DNA of 60,000 nucleotides. It comes from Nematostella vectensis (lineage: Eukaryota > Cnidaria > Anthozoa > Actiniaria > Edwardsiidae). The translations under genes were made by a program, and so were the position numbers. The notes beneath the pieces were generated by a model. That model did no database searches, was not told the origin of the DNA, and worked only from the letters and a program-made list of their open reading frames with translations. The DNA lies in contig NC_064039.1 of the NCBI RefSeq assembly GCF_932526225.1, forward strand, positions 7,331,001-7,391,000. The letters are read 5' to 3'. Positions 49,001-60,000 of the stretch are shown one piece after another. Each line of letters begins with the position of its first letter. The stretch's first letter is position 1.

Positions 49001-52000
49001 TCCAGAGTTGACAGAACTTGATAAAAGAATTGTCGTGAGGATAGTAGTTATAGAGAGCGCAGTGCGTGCCGGGACGGCTGTAGGTGTGATGAAAAATGTT
49101 GTCCATGATAATACAACCAGGATCACTTCCGGTACGTAGATAGAAGATAGGTAGAAGTCCATCCGCCGGCGAAAACGGAACGTGGCTTTAAGACTGGCGA
49201 AAGCTCCTACAGGGAAAATGACAAACATAGCAGCTAAGATTGATACAACACCAATAGAAAACAATGGAATAAAGAAATTTTGAATTAAGCCACCCTCTCT
49301 ATTAAAAAAAAACCGCTTTAAAAGAACAGAAAAGCCCCCTGGGGCTTATTAGAGCTTTAAAGAACTGTTACTTTTCATATTCGCTCGAGCGCAATCAAGC
49401 ATCCAAGCTCCTACCTTTACTATTTGTCGACTTTTTGGTATCTGTTCTGACTCCAAGTAAGTCGAACTGTGCCATTTCCTCCGACACTATCTCAACTCCT
49501 TGTGTTTCCCCGCCTTTCCACCGATAGTCCACGTCCGCTACAGTGTGTGCGTCTGAGACACAAAAGCAGACAAATAAGTTCCTATTGACCAAGTCCCTAA
49601 CGACAGTGAATCAAAGCTGGACCAAGTTCCTAACGACAGTGAATCAAAGCTGGGAGCTATTGCACTCTTTCAAGTCACCGTGCACCTCGTGTTTTTCGTT
49701 CCGTCTCTTGTAAGTGCTTTTTGTTGTTGTTATTTTGCCGCCTAAAGCTGGAGCGTATGCGAATTTTTCACCAAGAGTCACGTGAGTTCTTGGTGCAAGT
49801 GCGTGGTGCGTTTGTCATTTACTTATACACCCAAATAGGTAATTTCGACATTTTCTACTCACAGCTTTCTATCCTGAGTGGACACTCTTGGGTATCTAGA
49901 GGATAGAGGTGCAGATCCATCTCACACTGGCAAGTTAACGTTATTCTGAAAAGGGCAAATGTAACAGCCATGAGACTGTGTACAGTAACTTTATTAAGCA
50001 ACCGCAAGCACTTTGAAACGTGGACGTTTCATTGAAATAGCATTTCTCGTGAACGTTGCGAAGATTTGCTAAACGGGGGTTATGAGTGCGCACTCATACT
50101 CATATTAATTAAACATATTTTAATTTTAAATCACCTCGGCTGGTCAACTCTACTCGACGCAGAAATACCAATCATTCTCATAAGACAGCGTCACATATGG
50201 CTTTCTGGCAGCCCAAAGTGGGGAAGGGGGGGGGGGGGGGGTTAAACCCCCTAAACCCTCCCCCTATATCCGCTACTGCATTTAGAAAATTTAAGAGCGC
50301 TGACAATTACGAAGATTTTCTTTCTCAAGTTAAAAATGTTAATCACAGAATTGCGCTAACAAAGCAACCACATACTAGCTATCGAAACAGGGCCTCACAC
50401 GAATCCGTACACTCCCCCTCAACAAAGAATGTGCCCAATATGCTTGGTCGAAGTCGAGGACGAGGAACACTTTATGATAAAATGCCCGGCATATAATGAA
50501 TTGAGGTAACAAATGTAGAGGGTTTTTCAATCCGCGACAAAACAGAATATCTAAAAGCGATGTCTAATGCCAGAGTAGTTTTGAATTAGCGCAAGCTATA
50601 AAGGGTGTGACTTTAAGACTATAAGATCAGTTTGAACCAGGTGAGTGCAATCAAGAAAGAACTAGCTCAATTTGTTTAGGAAGCAACAAAAATAAGGGAA
50701 AGTGCTTTGTAATGAGACTTATAATGGCATCTCTACAAAGTAAGACGATAAAGAATATATTGCGAATAGGAAAATTGATGGAAAAACAATTGTGTTTTTT
50801 TTCAATATGAATGTATTTGGAGCAACGTCCGTGAGTCAGAGAAAAGGTGCCAAATAAAATAATTGAATTAAAAAAAAGGAATTACGTATTTTGAAAAAGT
50901 CTAAAAATTGGTGGTTCTCTCAATAAGAAAATACACCGCCTTTTGAAGGCAAAAGGGGTTACGCTCCACCCTTTAACCACTTCTAACTATGTGGCTTTTG
51001 TTCTTGATACACAACCCTCAAATTGATCATACCGTGCACTGAAATATATTTTCCCATCCGGGTTAATCATGACTCTCATGTTTTCTCTGGTCACCCTGTG
51101 GTAGTTAGCACTTTTCACGTTCCAGAAGTAAGTATCTGGCGTCCAGAATAGCTCTGTAGGGTCTGCTGCCATCGTAAACGGCATGCTATAGTTATGGGCG
51201 AAGCGGGAGTCGTACCACCATTGTCGGAAAAATATGTCCAATGAATATTCCTGAAAAATAACGAGTCAGCTTTAGCGTTTACTTCCAAATGTCCCGAAAC
51301 ATTGGCGAGTCAAATATTGTATGCATATACTTATATACAATAGAGAACTCCCGCGGAAGGAACGGGACCAGGTTTAGTTCATCAATTCGGGCGCGGTCGA
51401 GAATGTTGACGGAATAAGTGATCAAAATTATATAGCTTATATCTTGTTAACCGAAAACGGACCCTATTTGGGATCTAGATTATCATGTATTCTACTCTTC
51501 GGATTATTTTAGTTCATGGTTGTAAGAACTTTAAGTGACACTTGGTGCCCTTTTTTTTCCTTTGTTAGCGTCCACTAACTAGCCAGCCTTTAGGACACTT
51601 CGGAGGGTCCAGAGGTTGGCTACTTAATAAAGGAACCACTGTTAGATTTTTTACATTGCACTTTTAGTACCTAACTATACGCTAATAAGCTTACTTTTCC
51701 GATAACGGGTTTAGAAGATGTACATTGAAAGATAAAGAGCTTTTTGGCACCGACAAGTTATTAAGAGCTGTTTGAGAAGCTTTAAACCTTTTCTTAGAAC
51801 AAAGTGATTATTCATGATGAGCATAATCCCTTTTTAAAATCATCTCAGTGCACTCTCTGCTATTTCTTATATGTGAAGCATTTATCATTAGGAAGGCCAT
51901 TTATGCATTAAATATTTCATATCATAAATAATAAAATCATTCTGAGAGGGTGCCGAACATACCATATTGGCTTCCTTTATCTCACCAAACGAGATGACTT

Positions 52001-53243
52001 TGAATTCGATATCAACCATCACTTTCTCACCTCGAAAAAAAAAAGAAAAGACAATAAGCCGCCATTAACCTATTTAGAATTATGTTTTACTCAATAATCC
52101 ATATGTCACAGCCCGCAGTTGTTCATGTGTAATGTTTAAATGGCTTAATCCTGGTCTCTGAAAGCCATGTTCACAGGCAGACTAACAAGAACTCTTCAGC
52201 TTTTCAAACGTTTTTATTTACTCTTATTTGCTTATCTTACTTGGTACTCACGAAGCACTGTCAGTTATGACACATGGATTCTCTGGGATGTTTGACACTA
52301 GATGCGAGAGATAACTAGCAAAAGGAAGAGGAAAGAAAGTGAATCGGGCCGGGAAAGGCAAAATTTATAGTAAAGCTGCTAAAATCCAAGGAGAGAGGAA
52401 ATTGAAAGACCCGGCTTCGCTGTTGGGGAGGTGTTGGATTCTATAGAGAAAATCATTGATGCTCGTTTAATTTCACGGTAAACGCAATAATAATAATAAA
52501 CTATGGGATTCACCCATAGGGCATCTCTCTGACTTGCAAACATCTGATTTAATGGCACCTCTTGGATCCATTTAGGGTATTCTTTAGGTTTTCAAAACTC
52601 CTGTTTAAAAGCAAGGGATAAGTCTTTCCCATCCAATCATATGGTGCTCACCCCCGGCGTTAGGTCTGACGTTCCTTGGGTGCCTTCTTATCACGTTATT
52701 TATAAAAAGTGAAAGGTTTCTTGCTTCCTCCATGCTCTTTCTCATCTCGTCTGTTATCCTGCAAACAATTTGATGCGAATGAATTCTAGGGACGAGTATT
52801 GTCATGAAGCAGAAATGTTGATATATCAATATCTATCAAAGTGTATTGTGGGTAAAACAACAAAAAGGCGCGAATTTAAAACTTCGGCTTTGGCGCCTTA
52901 AATCTGTGTCATTGTCACCCCTTGCTATGTCTAATGGGCTGAAAAATCGGCGTTATATTTCTCGGCAGGTGTTTATTACTATTTTCCGACAATATTTTTC
53001 TAACAATGCGGTTTTGGTTGACACGCTGTAAGTAAATGATATGCATTCCTTTCGCCAACATAATTCACACGCGCATCTAGACACCTCTGTTCAACTGTAG
53101 TCTGAATTCCATGTCATTTCTGTTCTTTGACCCATTCCAGACGAATTTTTTTTTTATTTTACTTACTCCTTTTCCTCGGCGCAGCAGAATAACAGCGACA
53201 AGCAACCAAGGAAAAGGGCCAACCAAACTCTACGCCAGCTCAT
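46015..53243 (-). CDS. Gene D: Cys-loop ligand-gated anion channel subunit (GABA-A/glycine receptor-like), 9 exons, 405 aa
   Basis: Minus strand; exons in transcript order: 53243-53167, 52758-52652, 52030-51963, 51250-51033, 49945-49863, 49552-49415, 49206-48992, 47174-47016, 46167-46015. All junctions are GT-AG and the joined frame is open. Signal peptide at 1-21. Loop D Arg93, loop A FWTPDTYF, Cys-loop C164-C178, loop B ESYAHT, loop C Phe233. M1 is about 246-270, Pro276-Ala277-Arg278 precedes M2 (279-298; Ala at 2', Leu at 9'), M3 310-332, M4 383-400. The M3-M4 loop is only about 50 residues. Odd points: Glu257 inside M1 where the others have Ala, and an extra Cys162 two residues before the Cys-loop. 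Exons 1 and 9 are short but fit phase, signal-peptide and M4 (HWIDRFSR) expectations. Confidence 0.92.
46168..47015 (-). other. Gene D intron 8
   Basis: Contains an AC repeat and C-rich tract at 46282-46319, an A run at 46407-46418 and a C run of about 20 bases at 46527-46546. A small inverted motif CGCCGTC/GACGGCG sits near 46250. No gene. Confidence 0.6.
47175..48329 (-). other. Gene D intron 7, distal part
   Basis: AT-rich intron sequence. A 29-bp direct duplication (CAAGCCCCAGTCCCCCACGA and following bases) occurs at about 47780-47840. No mobile element recognised. Confidence 0.5.
48330..48991 (-). repeat. 47-bp array at the exon 7 donor of gene D, carrying copies of the splice site
   Basis: Fourteen units of about 47 bp in the first 660 bases of intron 7. 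Read on the gene strand, each holds GGAATGCCTAAGGTGCGT or a variant. That 18-base word is the last 12 bases of exon 7 plus the donor GTGCGT. Seven units keep it exactly; others change one or a few bases (CCTAGGGTGCGT, GACTAAGGTGCGT, CCTATGGTCTGT). The unit also holds GTGCGTGAC and CACTAGAACT or CAAGAGGACGAGT halves. Confidence 0.93.
49588..49653. repeat. 33-bp tandem duplication in gene D intron 5
   Basis: Two copies (49588-49620, 49621-49653) starting ACCAAGT and ending CAAAGCTGG, one mismatch. They lie between exons 5 and 6. Confidence 0.85.
50227..50245. repeat. G homopolymer in gene D intron 4
   Basis: A run of about 16 G, flanked by AAAGTGGGGAA and TTAAACCCCC. One of about ten C/G runs of ten or more bases in the window (others near 13997, 14106, 19302, 32196, 34782, 46527, 53950). 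Confidence 0.8.
50279..50580 (+). pseudogene. Retroelement C-terminal fragment with zinc-knuckle-like motif
   Basis: In shifted frames the + strand reads a tail typical of non-LTR retroelement polyproteins: FRKFKSADNYEDFL, then HILAIETGPHTNPY, then a MCPIC...EDEEHFMIKCPAYNELR pattern (CxxC and HxxxxC). At least one frameshift and a stop after NELR break it. It lies antisense in gene D intron 4. The match is from recall of the motif pattern. Confidence 0.55.
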
Positions 53244-55944
53244 CTTTCACTCTGTTCACTGCAAGTACAAGAATAAGTTCCAGGAGTCAGCTCTTTTCAC
53301 GAGAAATCAGTGCCGAAGAACTTTATACACTCGCCAAGGCCATCTATAACTGCCTGTGTAAATCACGGGATAAGTAGACAGGTCGGTGCCTTTTGTCCGC
53401 CTGGCATAGACCCGAGAGTGTTAGCGACCGCACGCGGCACTTCTGTGCTACAGGTGGCTAGCGAGATGTTGTCTATAAATAATACTTAAACCGCACATTA
53501 TACGCGCCAAAGAACCGTTAGGCAAGAGCAGTGCTTTATCAGATCTAAAGCACATAAAGATAATGCAATATGGGAGCGATTGGCGGTAAATTGGGAATTG
53601 AGAAGAGAAGCTTATTAGGGAGAGAAAAAACTGGAAGCCAATTTCAAAGTTACTTGCTAGTAAGAATATACTTTGCAAAACAAAATGCATGCTTTAATTT
53701 TAAACGTGACTTTCTTTGATTTTTTTAAAATAAGAATAACATGAGATACCGAAAATAGCCCCTAAATCGCTCCTATACTCAAAGCAACGTTTCTTCTAGA
53801 TTTTCCCCTTTGGTTGTTCAAGTTGATATGAAATGGTCTTACTCAAAGTAACTCTGGTCCTTTATATATATATATATATATTATTCTGTTATATGAATAA
53901 TATTAAATACTATATAGAATATACTGGATCAAAGACACAGCTCCCCCTTCCCCCCCACACCCCCCCCCCCCCCCCCCCTACCCTCGGGGAAGAACTACGT
54001 GTGTAAAGAGCACTATGGATCAAATCATTTGCGGGCAGAGCGTTTATGAATATAACCTCCCAATTATTTCATCTACTTTGTGTTTAGAGAGCCGAATTGC
54101 TTTTGCCGACCGTTAAAAAGATGTGAAAGCAAGCCATGATATATTATGGTAATAATTTCAATCTTCCAACATGAATTATTCAATATTGTCTGGTATCAAA
54201 GTACTCTAAGATTCGCGTGTTTATTTTAGTGCAACACTAAGAAAACAGGAAGAATGGGATAGAGTTTAACTATCACGGAAATAATAGCCTTTGTGCTTAT
54301 ATTTAGCTATGAAACAAAAGAAAATAAAAGAGATGTTATGTTAAAGTGTTGACAATGAGTCAGAAGATACGCTGTGATTTTCTTTATAGATATCTGCCAA
54401 GGCTGGATTATTATATTTCCGTAAATGGAGACCTGCATTGCAATTATTATTGTGGAATTTTTGCGTCCAAAATGCACTTGTTGTCGCGTTGAAGACCTTT
54501 TCGCTTACGACGTTTACCAGTAGTCAAATGCGTCGAGGTTGATACGCAGAACTGAAAGGAAAACTCAGCCAAGTTTGATACCGGATAAAAGTATATTGGT
54601 ATTTACTCACCAAAGAAGAGATTATCGCCTCTCGCACTTGGCCTCACCTTCAAAAACAGATGAAAAAAATCGAAAAAAATGTTGACATCACTCAAACATT
54701 CTTGCATTAGTATAGCCTATAAACAACAGTACAACTAAAGATACAAAAGATGTATTATAAATCTGTACATCATCCTGTTTTGCGTCACATAGCGATAAAA
54801 TGAGAAGAAGTTTACTGACAACGTATAAAAATAGTAGGAAATTTTCGCCTTGTTTTCACCTTCATAACAACCTTTGGATAACCTTTGTTGTAATCAAAGC
54901 TACGGCACATCGATTAGCAAAATAAGCCACAAATAATCGTTATTAATTTAGTTCCCAGCAGGGGGCTTTAGGCCAGTCTCTCTCCGAGCGGCAATGTCGT
55001 GTTTTCTGTTTCTAGAAAAGGAACTTCCCATACCCTATCCCAGCTAATTGATAAAAGGGTGTCTTAACGTGTTATTCTAACATCACGTAGCGATAACCTC
55101 TCACAGTCTAGTATCCTTTACTGTGATTATATCCAATTCTTAATGATAATTTTCCTAACCCTAACTAAAAAAACACGCTTTAACGGTCAGAGAACTGCTA
55201 TTTAAATCTTGGGGTATACGGTGAAAATGTAAGCGTCGACGAGGCTAGAGCACCCCATCTGAGAAGTCACTTTAAATAGGCAAATAAGGTCATTGATATG
55301 CCATTACCCTAGGCCATTACTCATTTTGGGGCATACTGTTGTGAAGGGAAAAAAAAAAAAAAGGTAGAAACGCCTTACGTCTAAATCTTCTTTTCCTCTT
55401 TTTCCCGAAACAATGCGTTTAATATATTTGATATCATACACCTTTTATCTCTGATAGCTGATAGCAGCTTGCGTTAACCCACCCTTAATACGTTAGTCTC
55501 AGTCGCAAAAGGTTTTAATTAAATAGTAAACAGAGAAAAGCCTTATGACATCTAGGTAAAAAATGAGGAGATACTTTCGTTCACTGTGCAAAAAGAGCTT
55601 CAGATCACAGCTGCCTTCTCACAAATCAAATAGTCTTATGCCTCGGGCTCAGTACTGAATCCCGCATTATCTCTTTACTGATTTTTCTCGGATGAAAAAA
55701 AAATAATGCTATGCTATTAGAAATTAATTGTTTGCAAAAATTGGGGTTTTCAATACACCGTACTATGTTATAAAAAAATCGATATTTTGTTGAGTTGTTC
55801 CTTCTTGGATAAAATAAGACAAGACGCACTTTTAGATATAGGTCAAGATAGTGAAGCCAGTCCAAAATTATAATTTATATTCACCCTATTCCCCCACCTT
55901 GTCCCGCACCCCTCCAGAAAAAGGGCTATCTTTTTTGAACTAAG

Positions 55945-56078
55945 CCATCCTCGGGGACCCAGGGCGTCGCGAAGATCGGGCACACAGGGAGCGCGCGAGA
56001 AAGAAAGAGCACTTTTCTTGTGAGAGCACTTTTCCTGTGTGCCCGATCTCAGCGTAGCCCTGGGTCCCCGAAGATGGG
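55945..56078. mobile_element. 134-bp foldback element (MITE) with ACTAAG flanks
   Basis: Inverted ends of about 45 bp (55945-55989 and 56034-56078), imperfect, containing CGGGGACCCAGGGC/GCCCTGGGTCCCCG and GATCGGGCACACAGG/CCTGTGTGCCCGATC. The loop repeats GAGCACTTTTC twice. ACTAAG occurs directly before (55939-55944) and after (56079-56084), a plausible 6-bp target duplication. Confidence 0.8.
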
Positions 56079-56271
56079 ACTAAGGTAACTACAGAGATCA
56101 GCCTTGCCTTCGCTTTTCCCAGAAATTAGCTTCGGACATTTTAATTTGCTTGTTGATCTAAAGTTCCAGGTTATCATGGCAACCAGCCTTATACACCTAG
56201 GTTTTTTCAAAACCTACAAAAAATGAGGGATTTTTCATATTTTGGTCCTGTTTTTCAATTGATCTTTTAAA

Positions 56272-56318
56272 TTCATTGGCAAAAAATGCCACGAAGTTTA
56301 CTAGATGACAAATTTTAA
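56272..56318. repeat. 47-bp inverse copy of the palindrome spacer
   Basis: Starts TTCATTGGCAAAAAATGCC and ends GACAAATTTTAA. It is the exact reverse complement of the spacer at 56691-56737, about 0.4 kb away across a (TA)n tract. Confidence 0.92.
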
Positions 56319-56441
56319 ACACAGATTTTTGCATCACACAATTGTATGAGTAGTTTTGCATGCATTTCGATCCCTTTCACTGTTGATATACATGTCCAAG
56401 ATGGCGGCCCGTAGATGAAGGAATGCAAAATAATTAAATAT

Positions 56442-56559
<118 letters not shown>

Positions 56560-56649
56560 ATGGTTGAAGGCCTTCATAGAAAGTGCTCAATACTCGAAAG
56601 TAGAGCGGTGTATAGTGTTGGTTTGAGAAAAATACAAACTACATAGGTT

Positions 56650-56690
56650 TCCCTACAGGTCTGTTTCGTGGTTGCCCACTCATCAGGGGA
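56650..56690 (-). ncRNA. Hammerhead ribozyme (type I), minus-strand copy
   Basis: Mirror image of the motif at 56738-56778, because the two arms are perfect inverses. The predicted self-cleavage site on the minus strand follows position 56654. Confidence 0.7.
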
Positions 56691-56737
56691 TTAAAATTTG
56701 TCATCTAGTAAACTTCGTGGCATTTTTTGCCAATGAA

Positions 56738-56778
56738 TCCCCTGATGAGTGGGCAACCACGAAACAGACCTGTAGGGA
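56738..56778 (+). ncRNA. Hammerhead ribozyme (type I), plus-strand copy
   Basis: All conserved core parts are present in order: stem I strand UCCC (56738-56741), CUGAUGA (56742-56748), stem II GUGG-GCAA-CCAC (56749-56760), GAA (56761-56763), stem III ACAG-AC-CUGU (56764-56773), A at the cleavage site (56774) and stem I strand GGGA (56775-56778). A short stem III with open stem I is the type I layout known from Penelope-like retroelements and related animal elements. No reverse transcriptase is seen nearby. Activity is inferred from the fold. Confidence 0.75.
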
Positions 56779-56810
56779 AACCTATGTAGTTTGTATTTTT
56801 CTCAAACCAA

Positions 56811-56916
<106 letters not shown>

Positions 56917-58220
56917 GCTTTTTGCTTTGTTTTGCAAATCCTTTATCTGAAGGATACAATATGACTTCAACCTGATATCTGTGTTTTAAGCAAGATTTGA
57001 AAGAATAGCTAAAAATCACAAATATGACATTTTAATGGACGTAATAATTTATTCTAAGACACCCAAAATAGGGTCGTAGCGATTCTTTACAACCTGGTGG
57101 TCATTGTTTGTAAGTTGCATTGTCAAAACACAGATGGTTACAGAGTCCTTCCCTCCCCCAAGTCACAAACCAAAAAAAGCCATGTCTGAATAGACTAGAA
57201 AAAAGATTGTTACCACGCAGTAGCTGTTTAACCCTAAAATTATTATCCAAACATCAAATAGCACATGCAAAGTTATGATAAATATGCAATTTTGAGATTC
57301 AAGTATGCGAGCATAAAAAACAATCGTAAGCATACGCGTAAAAATTGCTAGCAACATTTCGTGGGACCACTTGGGACTCTTATCAAGCGTTTGTCTTTTT
57401 TTCATTAAAGCATCCGTTAAGTATTTTATTTTTGTGAAATTTAAGTCTGTTTCCAGAGCTTTTGATGAATTATGCCGCGACCCTTAGGGGCTGGTAAAAA
57501 AATTAAACATGATAAAATTAAATATAATATATTTCTCATTTAATTGAACTAAAACGTACTAGAATGCAGCAGACCCGAAAATCCTGGAAACCACTAGAAA
57601 GTGAAACATTCATTTTAACCAAAGAAAACACTATTTCGTTACTCAGTTGAATTTAAGCGGGCTTCGTGTTGTGATTGCATAGCAACATAGCCCAGCGGCA
57701 ATATTGTTACAATTTCCATTCAGCAATATTATCTTTTTTCCACCCCCAATGTAGCTGTGAATGCACTCGCTTCTGACTGCACGTTCGTTGATAACATTAA
57801 ATAACAATCCCCGCTTTTCTTTCACTTCAAACGTTTTCCGAATTTTAAAGTAGGTGTGAATTTATAACAAGCATTTAATTTTTCTCGAGCGCAGATGTGT
57901 ATTATCAGCTGTGGCATAGCGTAATATGGTTTAATTTGTCAGTAGTATGTAAACATACTGTGATTTAAGAACTTGCGCGAGTTTAGAGTGTATTTCTATT
58001 CGCAGAATAAGCTCACTGGACAATTAGGAGCGAATGAGAGAGAAAGAGTTGAAAAAATGAAACGCGAACGAAATTCATTTTTCTTAACACATTTCTTAGC
58101 AGTCTAAATGCTACCAATAATAAGCAATTCTGAAGTAAGAGTTTAGAATGATGTTTTCCTTGCTTCCATGATTATTTCCTTGCAAGTAAAGGATAGAGTT
58201 CTTTACGTTGTTTACGTGCT

Positions 58221-58308
58221 TTGCTGGCGGTCGCGAGGAAAAAAAACCTTTTTTTTGGGTCGAAACTGTCCTTTGCTTGCGCATGATATTTTTCTCGCGA
58301 TCGCCAGC
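58221..58308. repeat. Short inverted repeat
   Basis: Arms GCTGGCGGTCGCGAGGAAAAA and TTTTTCTCGCGATCGCCAGC-like sequences face each other around 46 bases that include the motif CCTTTTTTTTGGG. May be a tiny foldback element; no target duplication found. Confidence 0.55.
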
Positions 58309-60000
58309 CCAGTGTCATACCAAGAAAAAAGGCCTCTGCTAGCAGGGAAAAAAGATAATCTGTTTCCCTTAACTTCCCTTCCCTAAATTTAACATACCTT
58401 GCTCTGAAGAACAGATTCGGACTTCGATTTGCATCGGCACAATTTGAACGAAGTCACAAAGCGTACAGCAGTAAAATAAAGAACTCGTTTCGAGCCACGA
58501 CTCTAAATCGAATTTGAGTATCTTTTCTCAGTGGCATGGCTTTACTATTGTTCTTGTATTGCTCGTATTGTAGTACCGCTTTGTACTTTCCTAGACCTTG
58601 TAGAAAAAGGCCATAAAGCCTTTCCTTTGTAAATTAAAGCGAAATGCTGGAGGCTGAATAGATATCAAACTTGGAGTTCCGCCAATACCACTTTCATTCA
58701 TCTAAAAGATTTCAATATGGTCAGGTGAGAAGTTGACTGATTAATTTCTCGGTATCTACGCGTTATGTACCCTGGTAAAATTGGAATTTATTTCCTTAAT
58801 GCTTCATAAACAACATAATTCGAATTAGTTTAAAAGGAAGCACTAACTGTGATTTTCCACACAGAAGATATTATTAATTGAAACGCTGAGAGTAACTGGG
58901 AGGTGTTATAGAGCTGTTTTGATAAGCAAATGTTACTAAGTACGCATAATGTTCTAAATGTGACAGAATATCTCACTCATAGGCTGAGGACAAATAACAG
59001 CTGTAATATTATGAACTTGAGACAGCATCCGCTAAGGCATGTTATGATTCCTGAACGTGCAGAGAAAACACAAACGATATGGCTGGATAGATTCTCGCAA
59101 ATACCCACAGAAAGGTGTAAGCCTACAGTGTGCGATACGTCTATCGCGATTTGTATGCTAAGATAAACACGGTTATTATCTATAGAAAAACGCTTTTAGG
59201 TGTCTCACTTCAACACTAAATTACGCATCGATCTGGGTACCATCTGGCTAACCGTGAGCTAAAGACTTAACCGTTACCTTGTTGAGCTCTACGCGACACA
59301 GTTTTCTCCTTGAGGTAGTTGCGTGTATATGTTGAATTCCTAACTGTCCATGCTTGGCTACCTACAGTTCGTCAGCATGGCAGGGGGGCTTATTCGTCAT
59401 TCAGCGTTAATAAATATAAAGCTCCAAGACTTCATTTTACTGGCTGGCCTTAATAACGCCTAGAACAATCTATATATTGAGCCTCCACGATGAAGAAAAG
59501 GAAATAGAAAATGACAGACAAATAGGGCTTAAACTGTAATAACTGGTCATTCAATGTTGAAACAAAAGAACGTTATCATAGAAGCGTTTTTATATATTGA
59601 TTTAAAATGGAAGGGAAAAAGAATGTTTATTTTATTAACACCGTTTAATTATCAGCCTAATAACCACGATAACGCACACTCGTGGAATTGAATTATCAAG
59701 TTTAATACGAATCAAGCCAAACTTCAAATCAAAACCGGCAACTAAGTAATTTGATGTAATATAAGAGAAAATTAAGACACAATTTTGCACTGTTTGTTTA
59801 TGCCATCGAATCAAATAGCGTTAAACTAAAATCGTTCACTTTTAGCACTATTATAAAGAAGGAAAAAAATATAAAAAAATCGGCTTTGGTTTGAGATCAG
59901 CGTAAAGTCAATCTGATATCTAACAAATCAAGACCCTCAGGAAAAGTGTAAGCGATTACACATAACCATTAAGAAATAACAATAAAGTAGAAATCACGGG

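Overview
The window looks like a piece of a cnidarian (probably anthozoan) nuclear genome. It has AT-rich introns with GT-AG borders, small exons of higher GC, many minisatellites, long C homopolymers, (TA)n tracts, small terminal-inverted-repeat elements and degraded non-LTR retroelements. The phylum is an inference from style; no marker gene proves it.

The coding content I can support is one gene family: four apparently intact paralogues of an anion-type Cys-loop receptor (pentameric ligand-gated channel, GABA-A/glycine-receptor-like). Gene A (4068-11358), gene B (16422-23114) and gene C (26758-33694) lie head to tail on the + strand. Gene D (46015-53243) lies on the - strand and converges on gene C. 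All exons were assembled by hand from splice sites, reading frame and paralogue alignment; each gene gives one open frame with a signal peptide, Cys-loop, Pro-Ala-Arg before M2 and a terminal M4 (452, 475, 460 and 405 aa). Exon phases are shared. The copies differ at three intron positions (Cys-loop region, inside M2, M2-M3 loop). Part of exon 4 of genes A and B is identical over 89 bp, which suggests gene conversion.

Layout: 1-4067, no recognisable gene; 4068-11358, gene A, with a broken reverse-transcriptase element inside a 56-bp minisatellite in intron 7; 11359-16421, spacer with a hAT-like element, a palindrome and C-run repeats; 16422-23114, gene B, with a 1.3-kb ATCAAC-type satellite and a 15-bp minisatellite in introns; 23115-26757, spacer; 26758-33694, gene C; 33695-46014, spacer with an inverted-repeat element, a 29-bp array and a 7.1-kb array of a 25-bp G-rich unit; 46015-53243, gene D; 53244-60000, spacer with a small inverted-repeat element and a perfect 80-bp inverted repeat between (TA)n tracts that carries a hammerhead-ribozyme fold on both strands.

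The most unusual observations are these. A 47-bp array in intron 7 of gene D repeats the last 12 bases of exon 7 plus its splice donor, giving a ladder of decoy donors. In several genes, minisatellites start at or just after 5' splice sites. The third is the double-stranded hammerhead palindrome. The receptors presumably form chloride-type channels as homomers or mixed pentamers; ligand and expression cannot be read from this sequence.
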